A DNA stretch of 64,000 bases from Himantopus leucocephalus. Lineage: Eukaryota > Chordata > Aves > Charadriiformes > Recurvirostridae. Numbering within the stretch: position 1 is the first letter of the stretch; every line of letters begins with the position of its first letter. The stretch lies in contig RSEF01000004.1 of the NCBI GenBank assembly GCA_003993805.1, positions 8,621,390-8,685,389 of the forward strand. The letters are read 5' to 3'. The position numbers and the translations under genes were made by a program. Shown in pieces: positions 12,774-27,348 of the stretch. Below the pieces are notes generated by a model. It did not search any database and was not told where the DNA came from. It was given only the letters and a program-made list of their open reading frames with translations.

Positions 12774-15700
12774 ACCATTGAAGCGGTCCTGCCTATTTAG
12801 CTGACTTCCAGCTCTCTTATTTCTTGCTTCAACAAATGATAACAAATTATTAATTTGTCTGCAGATGACATTTACTCACAGCATAAAGCAGAAAGCTACA
12901 CTAAAGAAAATGGTAATACAATAGCTTAAACATGCCTAAGTGCCAGCCACCAGGCACTGTCATCAGTAAAATAAATTAGCGAGATTTCTGTTCTGCTGAT
13001 GAAATAATAGTCCATGCTATGAAAACTGTACTCATAAAGCGATACTGAACTCCAAAGAAAGCTTCACTTAACAAGTCTAGGGAGCTGAAAACATAAACAA
13101 TCACCAATTATCCTTTATTCACATTTAACCAGTAGCAAATTCCTTGTGGGGAACTGTAGCAGGAGAGTCTGATTTCCTAACGTTAGCAAAGGCACATGTT
13201 TAACTGAGGATTTCACTGCATTCAGGTGAAAAACAAAAATTGTAAAAATTTGTTATTATGGGAGATGGATAACGACTTCTCTAAAAACTGTTAACCAACA
13301 AAGCCAGGAACTCTTCCACATGCGTATGCAGATTCTTTTTTTTTTCCCCCCAAAAAACATGCATATGGTCTGAACACTATAGAAATTTTGGAAGAATCTA
13401 ACTGGAAATTACACATACCAGTTTCAGAATTCCAGCAGGCAGACTTAAAAGTAACAGGTTACATTTATTTCATCACAAATATAAAGTAATAATCACAGAT
13501 TAACTTAAGTCCTTACGTATGTACCGAACACATCAACTGCTGCGTCGACACGAAACCCATTAAAAGAGACAACAGGTTTGCACCTCTTGACTTCCATTCA
13601 GGGACCTTACCTAGAATTTCTTGTAACTAAAACTAATTACCCGGGCTGAACGAGTAACAGCATTTTCTCATACTGAAATCAGATTAATATATATCTCTGT
13701 TTTCCGCATTATTTCAGGACGATTTTAATTGCAAGTATAAGGAGATAGATTACAGCATCATGAGCTTGTCTCTGTGAGCATACCAGAGAAAATGTCACTG
13801 TAATTTCACAAGTAAGAAGGTACTTGCATGCCGTAATAAAACTAAGCCAAAACCAAACCGAGCAAATTTAGATTTATAGGACAATAGTGGCTATGGGTCC
13901 CTGGCAAGCAATATTGCTTTCAACTCCAATTTCCATTGTCACCTTTACTACTCAGATTGCACAGTAAATGATTTTATAATGCTGGCAGTAACGTTGTGTC
14001 TAGCTAACATTTGCAGTTGGACACTAAGTTCAGTCAATCACTATTGTTTCTTGTCAAAACCCAGGAAAACGCTCTCCACGGCTGTTACTCCAGAAACGTT
14101 CCGAACCATTTCAGATGATTGGGTTTTTTGACTCTTTTCTTATGAAATGCATCTTTTCCACCTATAAATCCAACATTCATAACTTCTTCTTAAAATTGTT
14201 TTGGTCTCAGACATCAGTGATAGCACGTAGCAATCACACCAGGAAGTTTATGAAGGCAGAGATGCCTTTGCTGGATTAATGTTTCAGAATAATGAGAATG
14301 ACTGATGTCAAACAACAGATTGGCAAAATGAAAAATGTCAGCATAGCTTTGAAAAATATATGTGAAGAATTATTTCTTTATTCATTTCTATTTGTAGCAC
14401 TATTCTTAGCGTTTTCTTATGTTCTACTATTGGAATTGCAAGTTTAATCTTAACTTCAAATCTCCATATCTACCATAATTTCATTTGAAAATTTAGTTAT
14501 TGAATGTAGACTGGCAGAAAGCTGTGGGTTTTTTATTAATTACTTAATATTTGCTTCTAAAACAAAATGTCTCTTAAAAAATAATTATCTTTTCATAACT
14601 GCTATGAAAATTCCATCTCTTAAATATGTCAACAACAGAAATTGAATAAAGCTCCTTAAGATTTAATAACCTTTTCTTATGTTACCTTGATACAAACATC
14701 ATTTAAAGTTTGCTATCTAGGAAATTATTTAATTGCAATAAACATTTATGATGAATGTTTAAAAATATTAACACGAAGAAAATATTTGAGAAAAATATAC
14801 TTGACCTCTCAAATTTACTTCTGAAAATCCCTGTCATTTTCACTGCTTGACAACCCTCCTATACATAACTAGCTGACAATTTTCCCATGATGTAACACCG
14901 TTTTCACACTTTCATAAGTCATTTATCAGACTTCAGCTTAGCATTACCAGGTTTTATTATATTTTATGATATTTTATTAGTCTCATAAAAGCAAATGAAA
15001 ACATATTAAACTATTTTTAACTTCCTGAGCAAAACCAGTATTTTTTTTTTCTCATTTGAGACAGTATGGGAAAAAATGTGAAAGAGCACCAAGGACAAAC
15101 CAGAGACACCATTTTTTTCTTACCTGCCCCATCCTGAAAAAGAGATCTTGTTTTAAGTTATCACTCATATTGATTAATATCTTACGGGAAGCTATGTATC
15201 CTGCCTACAGACTGAGAAGGCAGGAAAGTGTCTACTCTATTTTCTCGTACAAAACCCAACATATCTCTCTCTATTACATCAAGATACATGGCTAAATGGG
15301 CATTTACAATAAAGTGAAGATGTGGTATCAAACTTCACGTAATGGGGAAAACTTTCATATATCCTTCCATAATATCCTTATTTATAAATATAGATCAGAT
15401 ACGAAGGACATGGGCTAAATAAAGTTCTCAGAGATGCTGACAGCATGTCATCCTGCCCATTTTTTCAGTCTAGTTTATTTTCTGGAAAAATAAATAATTT
15501 TGCACTTCCTCGCCTAATCCTGCTGAAAACCATTTCATTGTCACATTATGCAGGATTTATGAATATTTCTAATATGACAAGACTACAGATTCTTTCATTA
15601 CTGCTTTTTAGCTATCTGGAAGGCTTGTCACAGTCTTGCCAGGTTTTCAGATACTGTTCTTCATTTAGCATGTGTAGCCTGTTTATCATATTTGTCAGCC

Positions 15701-15788
15701 ACAATGTTGCTATTTCTCTATTAGGTGAAACAACTATGAGATAATACATACATACTTTTACTATTTTGAATGTGGGATGGATGGAAGT

Positions 15789-15826
15789 ATCTCACTTCTA
15801 TCAATACATCTCATTTCTATCAACAC
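15789..15826. repeat. 19-bp tandem duplication
   Basis: ATCTCACTTCTATCAATAC is followed directly by ATCTCATTTCTATCAACAC, differing at two positions. It is a local slippage product. Confidence 0.75.
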
Positions 15827-18800
15827 ATTAATATTTCCTTTAATACAGATTATCATCCGTATCTAATACCTATCTCACAGTTGGTGCAGAGACAGGTTTT
15901 AGATTTCCAGTTCTCACAAGATCAATAGTTATTCAGTCAGCTTCATATTGAAATAGTTTTATCTATATCCTTTTTAATACCTTCCCTTGTTTGGCTTATT
16001 AGTGTTCCCCAATCTTTAAACAAAAACAAAACCACCATCCCCCAAAACCTCCAATGATTTAAATTTCTTAAAAGCATTTTATATTTTCGGAGAAAACTAA
16101 CTGAAAATGCAAATAAGTGCAAAGAAAAAGATCACTTTCACCTCCACGTATGAGACATATGTATGGTATCTATTGCACTTACTGCATAATAATACCTCCA
16201 TATGAATAAATGAAATCTCTGCAATGATTATGTGTTATTCATAAGCACATAATTTATAATATTTTGCAGAGATACTGTGAAAGTTTTTCACATTTAGGGT
16301 CTCTAATCTCAGTCCCTCTTCCCTTTTCTTCTAATTTCACGGATCGTACAGAGCCAAAAGAGGTTGCTTGGGAAATCATGGTTCTCCATGGACATTTGTG
16401 TTGTTATTTCAAAGTCAGTCAACTCCAAGCCTGTATTTGCCAAAAGCAGCAGAGACCTGAGATTGTGACTGTGCTGCTACTGGAGTAAGCCAGCCTAAGA
16501 GAAACAGTTGGTATGATCTATCGTCTGGAACAAGTATGACTACTATTAAGTGCCATTAGAGTATAGGTACTATGACACATTTTGAGAGTCTTGATATATA
16601 AAGCAGTTCTGTAAAAGACAACTCAACCTCTATATGTTCCTTAAAATATATATATACATGTACATAAACCTAAGTGTGTGTGTAGTAGAGAAACAGATTT
16701 AAGTTTTATCCATTAAGTTTAAATTTAAATTTATGAAACATATTCTACAGGGATTGAGAAACTATTATGCATTACTAATGCAAAAAAAAAAGGTGAATAA
16801 AGGTCAGTTAGAAGAGACGAAAAGTTTTGGTTTTTCTTATCTTTAATCCATCTGCTGTTCTCTGGCAGATAAAAATATTTAATCAAAGATAATGAGACTA
16901 TTAATGTTTGTTACAGGGAGAAACTAAACTCAGTAGCTCCACACTGACATGTCCTATATTGGACTGGTAAGATAGCTGAGTTTATAAATTACTGGTATCA
17001 GGGGGAAAAAAAAGATTCTTTAAAAAAAAATTAAAATTTTAACCTGGTATTTTCCTGTTAATTTTGTTCCTGGTATTATTATTAGTGAGTTGTTACATTT
17101 TTAACAAACTTCTCTATTTAAAACAAACAAACTTCCTTTCTGTGGCTTTACACTTGTTACTTTGTGATATTTCCACCTAGAAGCGCCCTTAAAACACAAA
17201 CATTTCCTGTGCAAGTTCACTGGACAGATTGAATGTAGTGGGGTCAAAAGATTCATCTTCAACACAAGTTTTCTAATTTTTTTCATCAGTTGTTGAACTT
17301 GTTTCTCTTCGTTTTATGCTGAAAGCAGAACACTGCATTATTAGATTGGCATAGAAAAAGATATATGCACAAACTATATATAATGGATGTTTACAGTATA
17401 CTTCCTTTCAGCTCTCCTATCTTGAAAGCAGCACAGTCTCAAGTGAAACATGAATATCTTACAAGCGAAGCACTGAGATTACATTTATTATTAACCGACC
17501 TTTCCTTCAGGTGTTCAGTATTTTCATCAGACACGTTTCATTGTTGAAATGCTTGATTGTTATTTTATGACTAGACTTAAAAATTGCACAATTCAAAATT
17601 TTGTCTTGTATTTTAAAATACATCAGAAAGACTAACTTTTTTTCACATGAAGTTATTTATATAGTGGCAAAGATGTGATTTGACAGCATGATCAAAAACC
17701 AACGGGCAATGGATCATGCCCTGTCAACCCTGCACAGGAGAAGTTATCTTCATCCCGCATAACCCCACGCCGAAGTCTTACCTCATTAAGTCTGGCAAGG
17801 GAGAATACCCAAACAGGTGTTTTCTTCCCTGTTTTTAAAGAAGTCATGCAAAAATATCCACTCCCGAGGTGCATAAATTTTTCATCATTACAGTATGTGG
17901 ACAGGGATGCCAGTATCAGTACTGCATCTGGGACAGAGAGCCCAGCCATGCTGGATGAGCAGTCCTCATTCATTAGGAAGAGAAAAGGCATTCCAGCTCT
18001 TGGCATTTAATGAAAAAAATGCTAGATCACTTTTAGCCTTCCTTGCTGGAGGTTCTTGCCAAGATATTTGAACTCAAGAATCCATTCACTGAAAGACGGA
18101 GGGTATAAGAGTGCTGCAAAAACTAGAACCCTTGTAACAGAAATGTCTCTAATGTTTGGTCACAAAAATTAACGACTTGCTTACAATTCTCTTCTGGGTT
18201 CTCTTTTCCGCTCAATGAAAATGAACGGAAATTATCTGAAGAAAAATTCACCCAATTCTTAGAAATGAACCCTCAGATTAATGACTTGATTTATGAAAGA
18301 CTGTTGGAAATCATCACAGACTTAGAACGGTTGTCACCGAGTTGGTAACGCTTAGGCTCCTTAACAGTCAGTATCTGGTATAAGAAAAGGAGGGAAAACA
18401 TTTAGCATGGTATCAGCCTTTCTTCTGTGACAATAATTAAGCCAATTAAAGAGATTTACTGCAAAACAGCGCGCTACTCTCTGAATAGAAATGGGGTGCA
18501 CTCAGCTTTTGAGCTACAATGCCAACCTGAAGTTCAGCACATTTTTTTGAGGGTAAATATTTTAATGGTTCTTATACAAGGGGGAAAAAAAATCAGACAA
18601 AAAGCATAAGACATCTTGGCTTTATAAAAGGAATTTATACCCATCCTATCCAGAGCAGGCTGTGAAACTATATTGCGCCAAGTATTAAAATTTTCAGTGA
18701 CTTTTTGCTACAAATGAAGAATAAACAACATAACCGTTTCAAGAAATATACAGTTAAAATTCCACTAATTAATGGGGAGAGAACTTTGTTGGGCAGATGC

Positions 18801-21800
18801 TGCAGGTTGATATCGTCTCGGAGACACCAGCCCGTGCTACCACACAGCTCCTGTAGCCGCTGCAGGCACAGCAGCTCCGTGGCACTGTCTCCCTCCTGTC
18901 TCTGCTCTGCTGCTGCAAAACCAAATCACGGTCCAAACTCCATGTAGCCTCTACATACCTATCAGGCTGACATTACAGATAACTTTTCTGAATATTCACT
19001 CTATACATTATGCAGGGTATTATAATTACATCCTTATAGCTGCTGGATAGGCACGGATAAGAGTTTCTGCAAGATTGCTTTCCCATTTGTATACAGAAAA
19101 ATATTGTCACAACTGTACTGTTAAAAATAGTTCAATTATAAAGATCTAGCAAACAAAAGTTCTTGGCTAAACGCATATAAACAGGCATTATAATTCAGTA
19201 TAATAGAGGTGGTTTACAGAATTTATTTTAAAAAGGTGTTAGGGAATTGGGATTTAGGTCAGCAAAAAAGCAATGTGTGTAACTGTCATGACATGTCTTC
19301 CATTTATTTAAACTTTTTCAGACTGGATTTCAATCATAATTTCAACAAAATTCAGTGACTAAAACCTGTGCACCCACCCATTTGTATTTACCCCTTTTTA
19401 TGGCTGTTTATACTGGGAAAATTAAGCCTCACAAAAGAAGCCTGAAAATGTGACTCTGGTGTTTGTTCTGTTAGATACTATCTGTGGACAAAGCTTTGCT
19501 TATCTCCAGGTCTCCTCTGCTCTTCTGATTGCAATCTCATTTCACTTGTCCTTGGGATCTCATGTCTGCTACGACCTCCAGCTTGTTAAATATTCAGCAG
19601 AAAGTTTATGGACTTTCCCATAACCTTGATTAAAAGCCTATGGGGAACCTGAATGCTGAAAAAAAGCCCTTTATTTGAAAAGAAACTTGAGTACACTGTG
19701 CCGATTTCTGTTTCACTAATAGTATTTATAATCAGCTGGATTTGCCAGCCTCACTGGCACAGAGTCGAGGCCAGAGGAAAAAATGATGATTCAATCTCAC
19801 CTGTATAATAATTATTGTATTATCATGCCAAATCGGGATCTTATAGTAGAGCTTAATTTAACTAAGTGGAATTTGTGGGAGCAGTGCTGAGAGGGAGTGG
19901 AAAGTAAATGCTATAAAAAATTGGTCTCTCAGAGAAAACAGAGAAACAGTATTTACAGAACTTCATCTCTTTGCCCCCCTTCAAGGAGGAAACCCTATCA
20001 CTACTTTGAAGATGTGAGTCTTGGGTAACTCCATCTCTTAACCCAAAGGATGGCTGCAGTCCTGCTCTCTCTGGCAATCCAGGCCAGTGTCCAGGCTGGT
20101 GGCTTGCCAGTGACTTGGATACGTTTCCACACCTCAAACTCTGCAGGCACTCTGGGTCCGCCACTTCTTTTTTCAGGGAAACATTACAGGAAAACAAACA
20201 GACACCCCAATTTTCTAGGGGCTTTTCAGTATTTTCTTCCTGTTAGAACAATTAAAATACAAAGCCAGATGAAAAGAAGCTCAACGTACTCCAAGAAATG
20301 GCTGAGTTTCCCCATTACTATTGAGCATCTTTAGGCACTCGTAAGAGTTTTTAGATAGTACGAGAGACCCCCACCCCCTCAATAATTTAGTTTGTCATTG
20401 TCTCTATTTCTATTCTTGGTCTTTTGTTCCTCTTTCAATAATGGACAGAGATCTTTTCTTTTATAATTGTCGGGTGATTAAAGACCCATCAGGTAATTTT
20501 GTGCTTAACTATTATATCCTTCCTGCCTTAGGCTTCAAAATAATTTGTTCTGAGTGATAGTCCTATTTCTGATCAAGACACACTCGCTAAATGGAAGATG
20601 TCAAATTTTATTGTGCCTTTACAACTATATCAGTACAAGATGCAGTAATTTTCTTCATCAGCATTTGGAAATTATCTCAATATGGGAGGAAAAGACAGCA
20701 TAAAAGGCAAGTAGTGTCAAAAATTAAAACTATGTTTAAGCCTTAAGTAGAGCTACTGCAGGGGATCCTATACTGTCAAACACAATTCTCAGTCGTGCAT
20801 CAAAAGATTTGCCGTGATACTAAGATGGTTTCATGAAGACAGGAGACTATAACATGAACAATGGAACAAAAAAATCAAACCAGCCTTTTCACAATAAATT
20901 AGATATAACATAATACTTAACATTTCAATAAGTCTTTTTGTTCATAAAAGCATTTCACAGCTATTAATCAGTGCTTTATTTTTAATTCTCCCTCAACTAT
21001 GTAATAACAGAAGGATGGGTGAGATACAAATTCTAACTCTGGCCCAAGGCTAAAGAAGGGAATAAGAGAAATATTATTAGCCTCAGGAAATCCTGCCTCT
21101 TCATCATATTTGATTACCATAGGTCACAATACTTGCAAGAAACTCTATAATATAATAGAAAACATATGTTGTCTTTCATTATTACTATCTTTTATTTAAT
21201 TATCCTTGAACTGAAGTGACTTCGTATAAAGTTATGTTTGTTATATACAATTGCAAAGATGTATACAGATTATATTAAGCTCTAATCATACCAACACAGG
21301 ATCACTTTCTGAGTGGATTATCCATGTGTTCCATTGACTGGGATCCTTGAATAAGATGCAAACCACTAGAGGGGTTTAAACAGCTGTATTCTTTCTAAAG
21401 TACTCTTTAATTAATGTTGTCTAGAGCACTAATTATGAAAGCTTGTAAAGCCTAAAGCCTGAAAACACTTATGCACCTACTTAACTTTGCTCATTCAGGG
21501 TAGACCCACTGAATTCATTGGAACTGCTCAGAGTACGTAATTTAACTAAAGAAAGCACATAGACTGTTGCAGGTTAAAAGCTAAACAGTGAACAGAGTTT
21601 TGCACGCTTACATCCATGGTGGTGTTTAAAGCATTTTGCTCTTTGTTATTTCCAATTACAAGACCGTCTTCCATGGGCATATTTGCGTCTCCCCAACAAA
21701 GTGCGGAACTGCTCCCTGATAGCCTCTTTGATAAAGTGTTGAATTAAGCAAAACCATGCCATGAGTCAGTGAGACATGAGATGTATGCATCTGTACATAC

Positions 21801-21850
21801 ATATGTCTAGATGCACACATAATTTGTCCATATTATGAAGGCAGATAAAT

Positions 21851-21866
21851 ATGCATATATATGCAT
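21851..21866. repeat. Perfect 16-bp AT-rich palindrome
   Basis: ATGCATATATATGCAT is its own reverse complement and lies in a wider ATGCAT/ATACAT-rich stretch (about 21780-21875). It is probably simple-sequence drift. Confidence 0.6.
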
Positions 21867-24800
21867 GTATACCAGCATAGCTCCTTAAGAGTGAAAAATA
21901 TTGAAATTAGAAGCCAAATTATTGCCTACTGTCAATGGAAAACTCCTAAATCTCTTTAAAAATAGAATACTCATGTTTCTAGTTCATTTATCTTAGCACT
22001 AGAAACCATTTTTATTTTGCTAAACAGATTTCCATTTGTTTAATTAACAGTTGCAAACAGAGAAAAGTTTTAAAAGGATTACCAAGCTTCTCATTTAGAA
22101 GCAGCCATTCAAGCTTTTGTTATTTTCCCCCTTCACTTTAGCTATAAACATTACACATACATGCTTTGAAACTGGGATTAACAGCTGTTAATGAAATCTC
22201 ACTAACATTGCTGTTCTTTTTATAAAAGATTTTTCCAAAATTTTCACACCTTATTTAAAAGAAGAGACCCTGATTTGAGCAAGAAAGTGGGGCACTACAT
22301 GCCCCAATTACAGTTCAGTTATATATTCCAGCCTCCTCATAGTGTCATCAATCCTTTCTAATTTTTGGCCTGGTTGTACAACCGCTGGTGCACATGTGCT
22401 GGCTGGTCAGCCAGTTGGCAAAGATCAAACGTATTTTCTTGTCTCAGCTGTTGGCAGGTCCAACAAATGGCTTTGGAGGCAGCGCTTGGCCAAGCGGGCA
22501 TACAGGTCCGCTTTGTAGATTTGTTAGAAATATGTAGCTAAATTCCATCATCATGTCCCAGTCCCATTCCTCTGCCCAGCAAAACTAGATTGTCTGTGCT
22601 TTATCCCAAAGATCACTGACTGCCAACTGCGCTAGCGCCAGCTGGAGCATTTATCTCTAGAAATATCTCCACTGTGCTCCCCAGCTCTCTGTGCTAGAAC
22701 CAAAGAAGGGTTGAGGAGCAAGTCTTTATTCAGACTAGTCTTTAAATAAGGGTCAATAATTGCAGTATCTATGTCCATCCTATGATTAAATAAGGAAAAT
22801 GTTTTGCAGAAAAATAAGATCTGACCCAGGGATCAACTGAATATCACACAGCGTATGCAAAAGGCACCAAATTAAAAACTACATAAGAAGTCTTGATTCC
22901 CATTTTACTCTCTTCTGCATGTTTGGCTTTGAAACATTAACAGACTCAAAATGGAAATCGTGGGCATCCTCATCATAATTGTATAATTCAGGCTTAATAC
23001 AGAACCCCTGTAAAACTCTCCATCTTTGTGAAAGTAACAACTAGATAATGAAACGCCAAACCAAACAACTTTAATATGTCAGAAAGTAACATCTTTCACA
23101 TTTAAAAGCACACTGGAAGAAGGGCATCTGACTCATCAGAGAATTTATCTACAACTCACTCAACACACTGTGTCATTTATGGAACTATGCCATCAACTAA
23201 ATAACAGTGTACAGTGCAAAGGCATCATTGCTTCAGACTGATACTTTTTCCTTCCCCTGCGTCACATTACTGATGCCTACTGCGATAATGCAAAACATCA
23301 AGTTCTTCAATGGAAATTTTGTATGTGCGCATAGATTTAAGCTAGCATAAGACACCATAGTGTAATACGCTATACGTGGATTTGAACAGTTCCCACAGTA
23401 AGGAACACTTTTGCCTCAACTTTGGCTTTAATCATAGAGAGTTCTCACTGACAGGAGACCCTGAAAACCACGTAACAGCAGTACAAAGTGGAGGAAGTAA
23501 CACAGTTACATACACTTTACACAGTAAGACCTTGAAAAACTAACTGGTGTGGATTTGATAACAAGACAATCCATAAAATCTTATCTTGATGTTGCACTCC
23601 TACTCTAAAGCCTGCATTGCTTGCTCAGTGTTACTGACCAAACGATGCTATTTCACCAACATACACTGGCAAAATACAGACAAAATTAATTTACAAGGTC
23701 ATCTGAATTTTATGGAAAGTTAGGGACAGCCTGTATGGAGTAGTACAACAAGTGGAATGATATATAAAGGTCAGACTATACAACAGTCAGCTTGTGAAGA
23801 TGTGGCCAAGTCACACTAGGAAGAGAGCCCAGAAGAATCTGTAGGGTAAATATTTTTTTTCTTCAGCAATAAATGTGATTTAGTATGCTGATATGCCTAG
23901 AGTTTGCAAGACAAGCACAGCTCTAACAGACTCTGACAAACCCAAATCTTCCTCCTGATACAACACAATCAGCTAGACTCAATTTCACGCACGGATTCAG
24001 TTGATGGCTGGAAATACACCCAAATTTGGGGCCTCTGGTCATTTCAAACTTTTCCATGTGTTCATGTTACTCCCCCAGTGGGGTAGGATGGAAGCTTGTG
24101 ATATTAGCAACAAGAATTTGCTCCATCTACACATTCATTTGGAAAGCATCCATGGGGTCTTGACAACAGGAAAACAGGCCTGTCCTCTGTCCACGCGGGC
24201 TGAAACCGGATAAACACGCTGTTACACTTATGAATCTGCCTTACGAAACCGATGCTGAAGATGTTATGAACACATCCTTCACTACCTAGAATGTAAGTAG
24301 ACACTTTGTTCAAGTCACAGTTCATACAAAAATCCCATCCATGCTATGTCCTAAACCCCAGACCAGAAAGGGGAAACTCCACACTTGAGTTTTCCAGCAC
24401 ACTGCTGCTACAAGAAAGGTATCACCAGGTTCTCCAACAGAAGAGATGGATGACAAAATTACACTACATGTCTGCATAGTCATACAGAGCTAATGCTGCC
24501 TTCAGTTATACGTTTATCCCCAAAGACCTGAGTAGTGGTGCAGTTATAGACAGGATTGAAAACATATTTCACACGATGTGCGATTTGCTTGGAACAGTAT
24601 CATCAGATACTGTAAGGTGTGTGAAAGCGATTATTGGTACTATTTAAGGCTCATTGAGCCTTTTCTCATCTCACACAAAAATGATGCATGTTTGCAATCC
24701 ATTTCTGGAGTTGCTTTATGAAGTGCAATAGTGACGAGGGAACGGAGAGAATACAAATGAGATGTTACCATTTGAACTGCAGCGTTTCCTTAAAATTCCA

Positions 24801-25131
24801 AATTTTGCTACAGGAGCTCTCATGCATGCCGAACACTATCGTCATTAGATAATTACTGGTTAAAAATGAGCATGGGCTAAAGCCAGACATACTGTTCAGT
24901 GTTCTGAACACACACAAGTTTCAATGTTAAAATGAAAATACAATATACTTCAAAACAATTTTTACTGATCAAATGTGCTGGATTTACATCCAGGAGTAGT
25001 TCGTTTTTCTGGTGACTGGAAAAAACCTGTCTCTGTAGTACTCAGTGACTTGCAGAATCTCAATGTAAATGATTATTTGAAACTTAAATTAATACATTTT
25101 TTCCTTTCTGAGTTCCAGAACATAGACCTTT

Positions 25132-25844
25132 TGTCGCGGTTTGGGCTGGATTGGCCACTCAGACAGAACGACAGATGCTCTCCCCTACCTCTCCAAAGAG
25201 AGGCGGGGGGGGGGAGAGAGAGAGAGAGACTTACGAGTTTAGAAGGAACTAAACTACTTTAATGAAATATTCATAATAAAATAAAACAGAAAATAATGAA
25301 ATATATACAAAACCGGACCAAGCTCCCAGGATGACAATCACATCACCAGCAAGCACTGGGGAAGTCCCAGACTGTACTCAGTGACGGACGGGAACTTGAT
25401 TCCGGATCTGGATTCAGTATCAGGATCAAAGGCAGACGAACAGACAGAGTCCTCCTTGGACACTGGCTATTGAAGAAAGAGGCTGACCCTTTGATCCCTC
25501 AGCTTTTATATGGAACATGAGGCCGATGGGACAGAATACCCAGTTTTGGGTCACCTGTCCTGTCCGCTCGTCCCCACTGGTGTGACCCCTCTACGCTTTT
25601 CTGCTTCCGACCCTCCAACGGGGCAAATAACAAAGTTAGCCATCCTTGGTCGTTATAGCAATAAGTACAACCCTGAGCCTCTCTGCATACCGTGCCTTGG
25701 CATCAACTATAAACATTGGTCTTACCACTCTGAGAGCGAACAGTGTCTGCACAATATGCTGTTAATTCCAGTAGTTAGAAGAGGCCCAGCTAAAAAGTAA
25801 AGTTACCGAACAAAATTGGTCCTGTTTTACCTCAAACCAGGACA
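25132..25844 (-). mobile_element. Solo LTR of an endogenous retrovirus, 713 bp
   Basis: The block starts TGTCGCGGTTTGGG and ends CCAGGACA on the plus strand, so on the minus strand it runs from TGTCCTGG to CCGCGACA. These TGTC...GACA ends are typical of common avian LTR families. The plus strand has CTTT immediately before (25128-25131) and immediately after (25845-25848), consistent with a 4-bp target duplication. Minus orientation is supported by TATAAAAGCT (plus 25501-25510) about midway and a possible ATTAAA polyadenylation signal nearer the minus-strand 3' end (around 25258-25263). No gag, pol or env remnant lies alongside, so it is a solo LTR left by recombination. It lies in the same orientation as the host gene. 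A 4-bp duplication would suit an ERV1-type element, whereas LTRs with these ends are often ERVL (5 bp), so the class is left open. Confidence 0.85.
25205..25230. repeat. G homopolymer plus (GA)n microsatellite within the LTR
   Basis: Ten G residues run directly into about eight GA repeats. It lies near the end of the LTR that is 3' on the minus strand. It is a likely site of length polymorphism and of sequencing error. Confidence 0.9.
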
Positions 25845-27313
25845 CTTTGGAGACACTGGTCTATAGGACACTGCATGTTAACTAGCTCTTGGGTTGGTAT
25901 CATGCCTGTAAGTGATGTGTACTGCATTACCAGCATGTGATGTCTGCTGGATGTTTTGAAAAGGATGCTACCTTCATAGTTTCACTTCAGCTTCCAGCAG
26001 GAAACTGGAGAGATGCCCATCTTTCAAGAGCCCATGACACTAATTTTGTAATACATTCAAAGGTCTGAAGCTGAAGTATGCTACGTCCCTTGGAAACACA
26101 GCCTAGGATCAGTGTTGAGCTCCTATTATTTTGTGTGCTGTGGATGAACAATTCTGTCTTCAGGTTCGTCAGTAAGTCACAGCCCTAACACCTCCCACTA
26201 ATATAGCCAAGTTTTAGATGTGGTTGTATGTTAGCAATGGTCTTCTATCTATTTTCATCACTGCTAAAAAACTAAGTAATGTCCTCCACCACTACAAACC
26301 CCTTCATGTCCAATTTATTTGCATTTATTCATAGAAAATGTCGTATCTGCAGATCTATCACTTTATTCATTGCATGTCACAGTGAAGTTTGGCCGGGCTG
26401 TGCCTGCTACACTGGTGCCCAGAGTCTTCTCACTTATGTCTTCGCATTCATAATTGCAAATAGTAACTGTAATGATTTATGGACTGATAGTTCTTAACAC
26501 AGTTCACCATATTTGGAGGCAGAAAGCGTCTGTCCCACAAGCCTGTATAACTTCCATCCCGATGCCACTATATGGACCCCAAAGTTAGACTAGAAACATG
26601 TATCCATCAACAGGCAGAGCAGGACTAACCAAAATCACGCTAAAGCCAGAGGCTCACTCAGTGATGTATTTCTAGATAAGATCCTGGGTAGCAAACCAGG
26701 GCCTTGCTGAAAGGCAGCGCTGAGTTCAGTATGTTTGGCGAAAAGTATATTACAATACTATCATTTTGATGCTGAATAGGTCACTAAGCTGAAGCACATG
26801 AAAAGAAAAAAAGAAGACAAAAGCTGTACTGCCTGAGCGAACTGCTCTGTCCACAGTTTCAGAGCTCTTTTTTCTTCTCAGTCATTCATCTGTCTGCTCT
26901 ATTTAATCAAGGCTGCAGATTGCCTAGTTCAGTCAGGGTTGCGCTTTTTTTTTTTTCCACCAAACAAACCTAGTACAATCAATGCAACATTATTGTTAAG
27001 TATTATATATCTCACGCATGAAACTAGAATTATTTTCACATCAAATAAACCAGGTCTTTTAGTTCAAGATTCTCAAACAGTAATTTACAAATACATTTTA
27101 CAACTGAGACTTCTTCTGACATGAGCTGAAGTTAGATAAATTCCTGACACAATGGGAATAAAAATGCAAGTTCCATCAAGGACTCCATAGAAAGCTCTCT
27201 TATTCTCACAAACCTTGAAAGAAAAGTGGCATCCCACTTTTCAGTTGAAGTTCTCCCCTGGAAAAAGGAGTTTGTTGAAACAGAACTACAAAGTTTGGGT
27301 TTTATCTTACTGA

Positions 27314-27348
27314 TTTTACAGTGAAGTAAATTTTACAGTGAAGCTAAA
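27314..27348. repeat. 17-bp tandem duplication
   Basis: TTTTACAGTGAAGTAAA is followed directly by TTTTACAGTGAAGCTAAA, with one inserted base in the second copy. It is a recent-looking local duplication. Confidence 0.75.

Larger units (their letters stand above)
12774..25131. other. Intronic, AT-rich DNA without recognised gene
   Basis: Nothing but short chance frames, simple sequence and one 19-bp duplication. Short GC-richer patches occur at about 18810-18930 and 22380-22700; the latter has clusters such as GCGCTAGCGCCAGCTGG but no open frame or splice signals that I trust. Confidence 0.55.
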
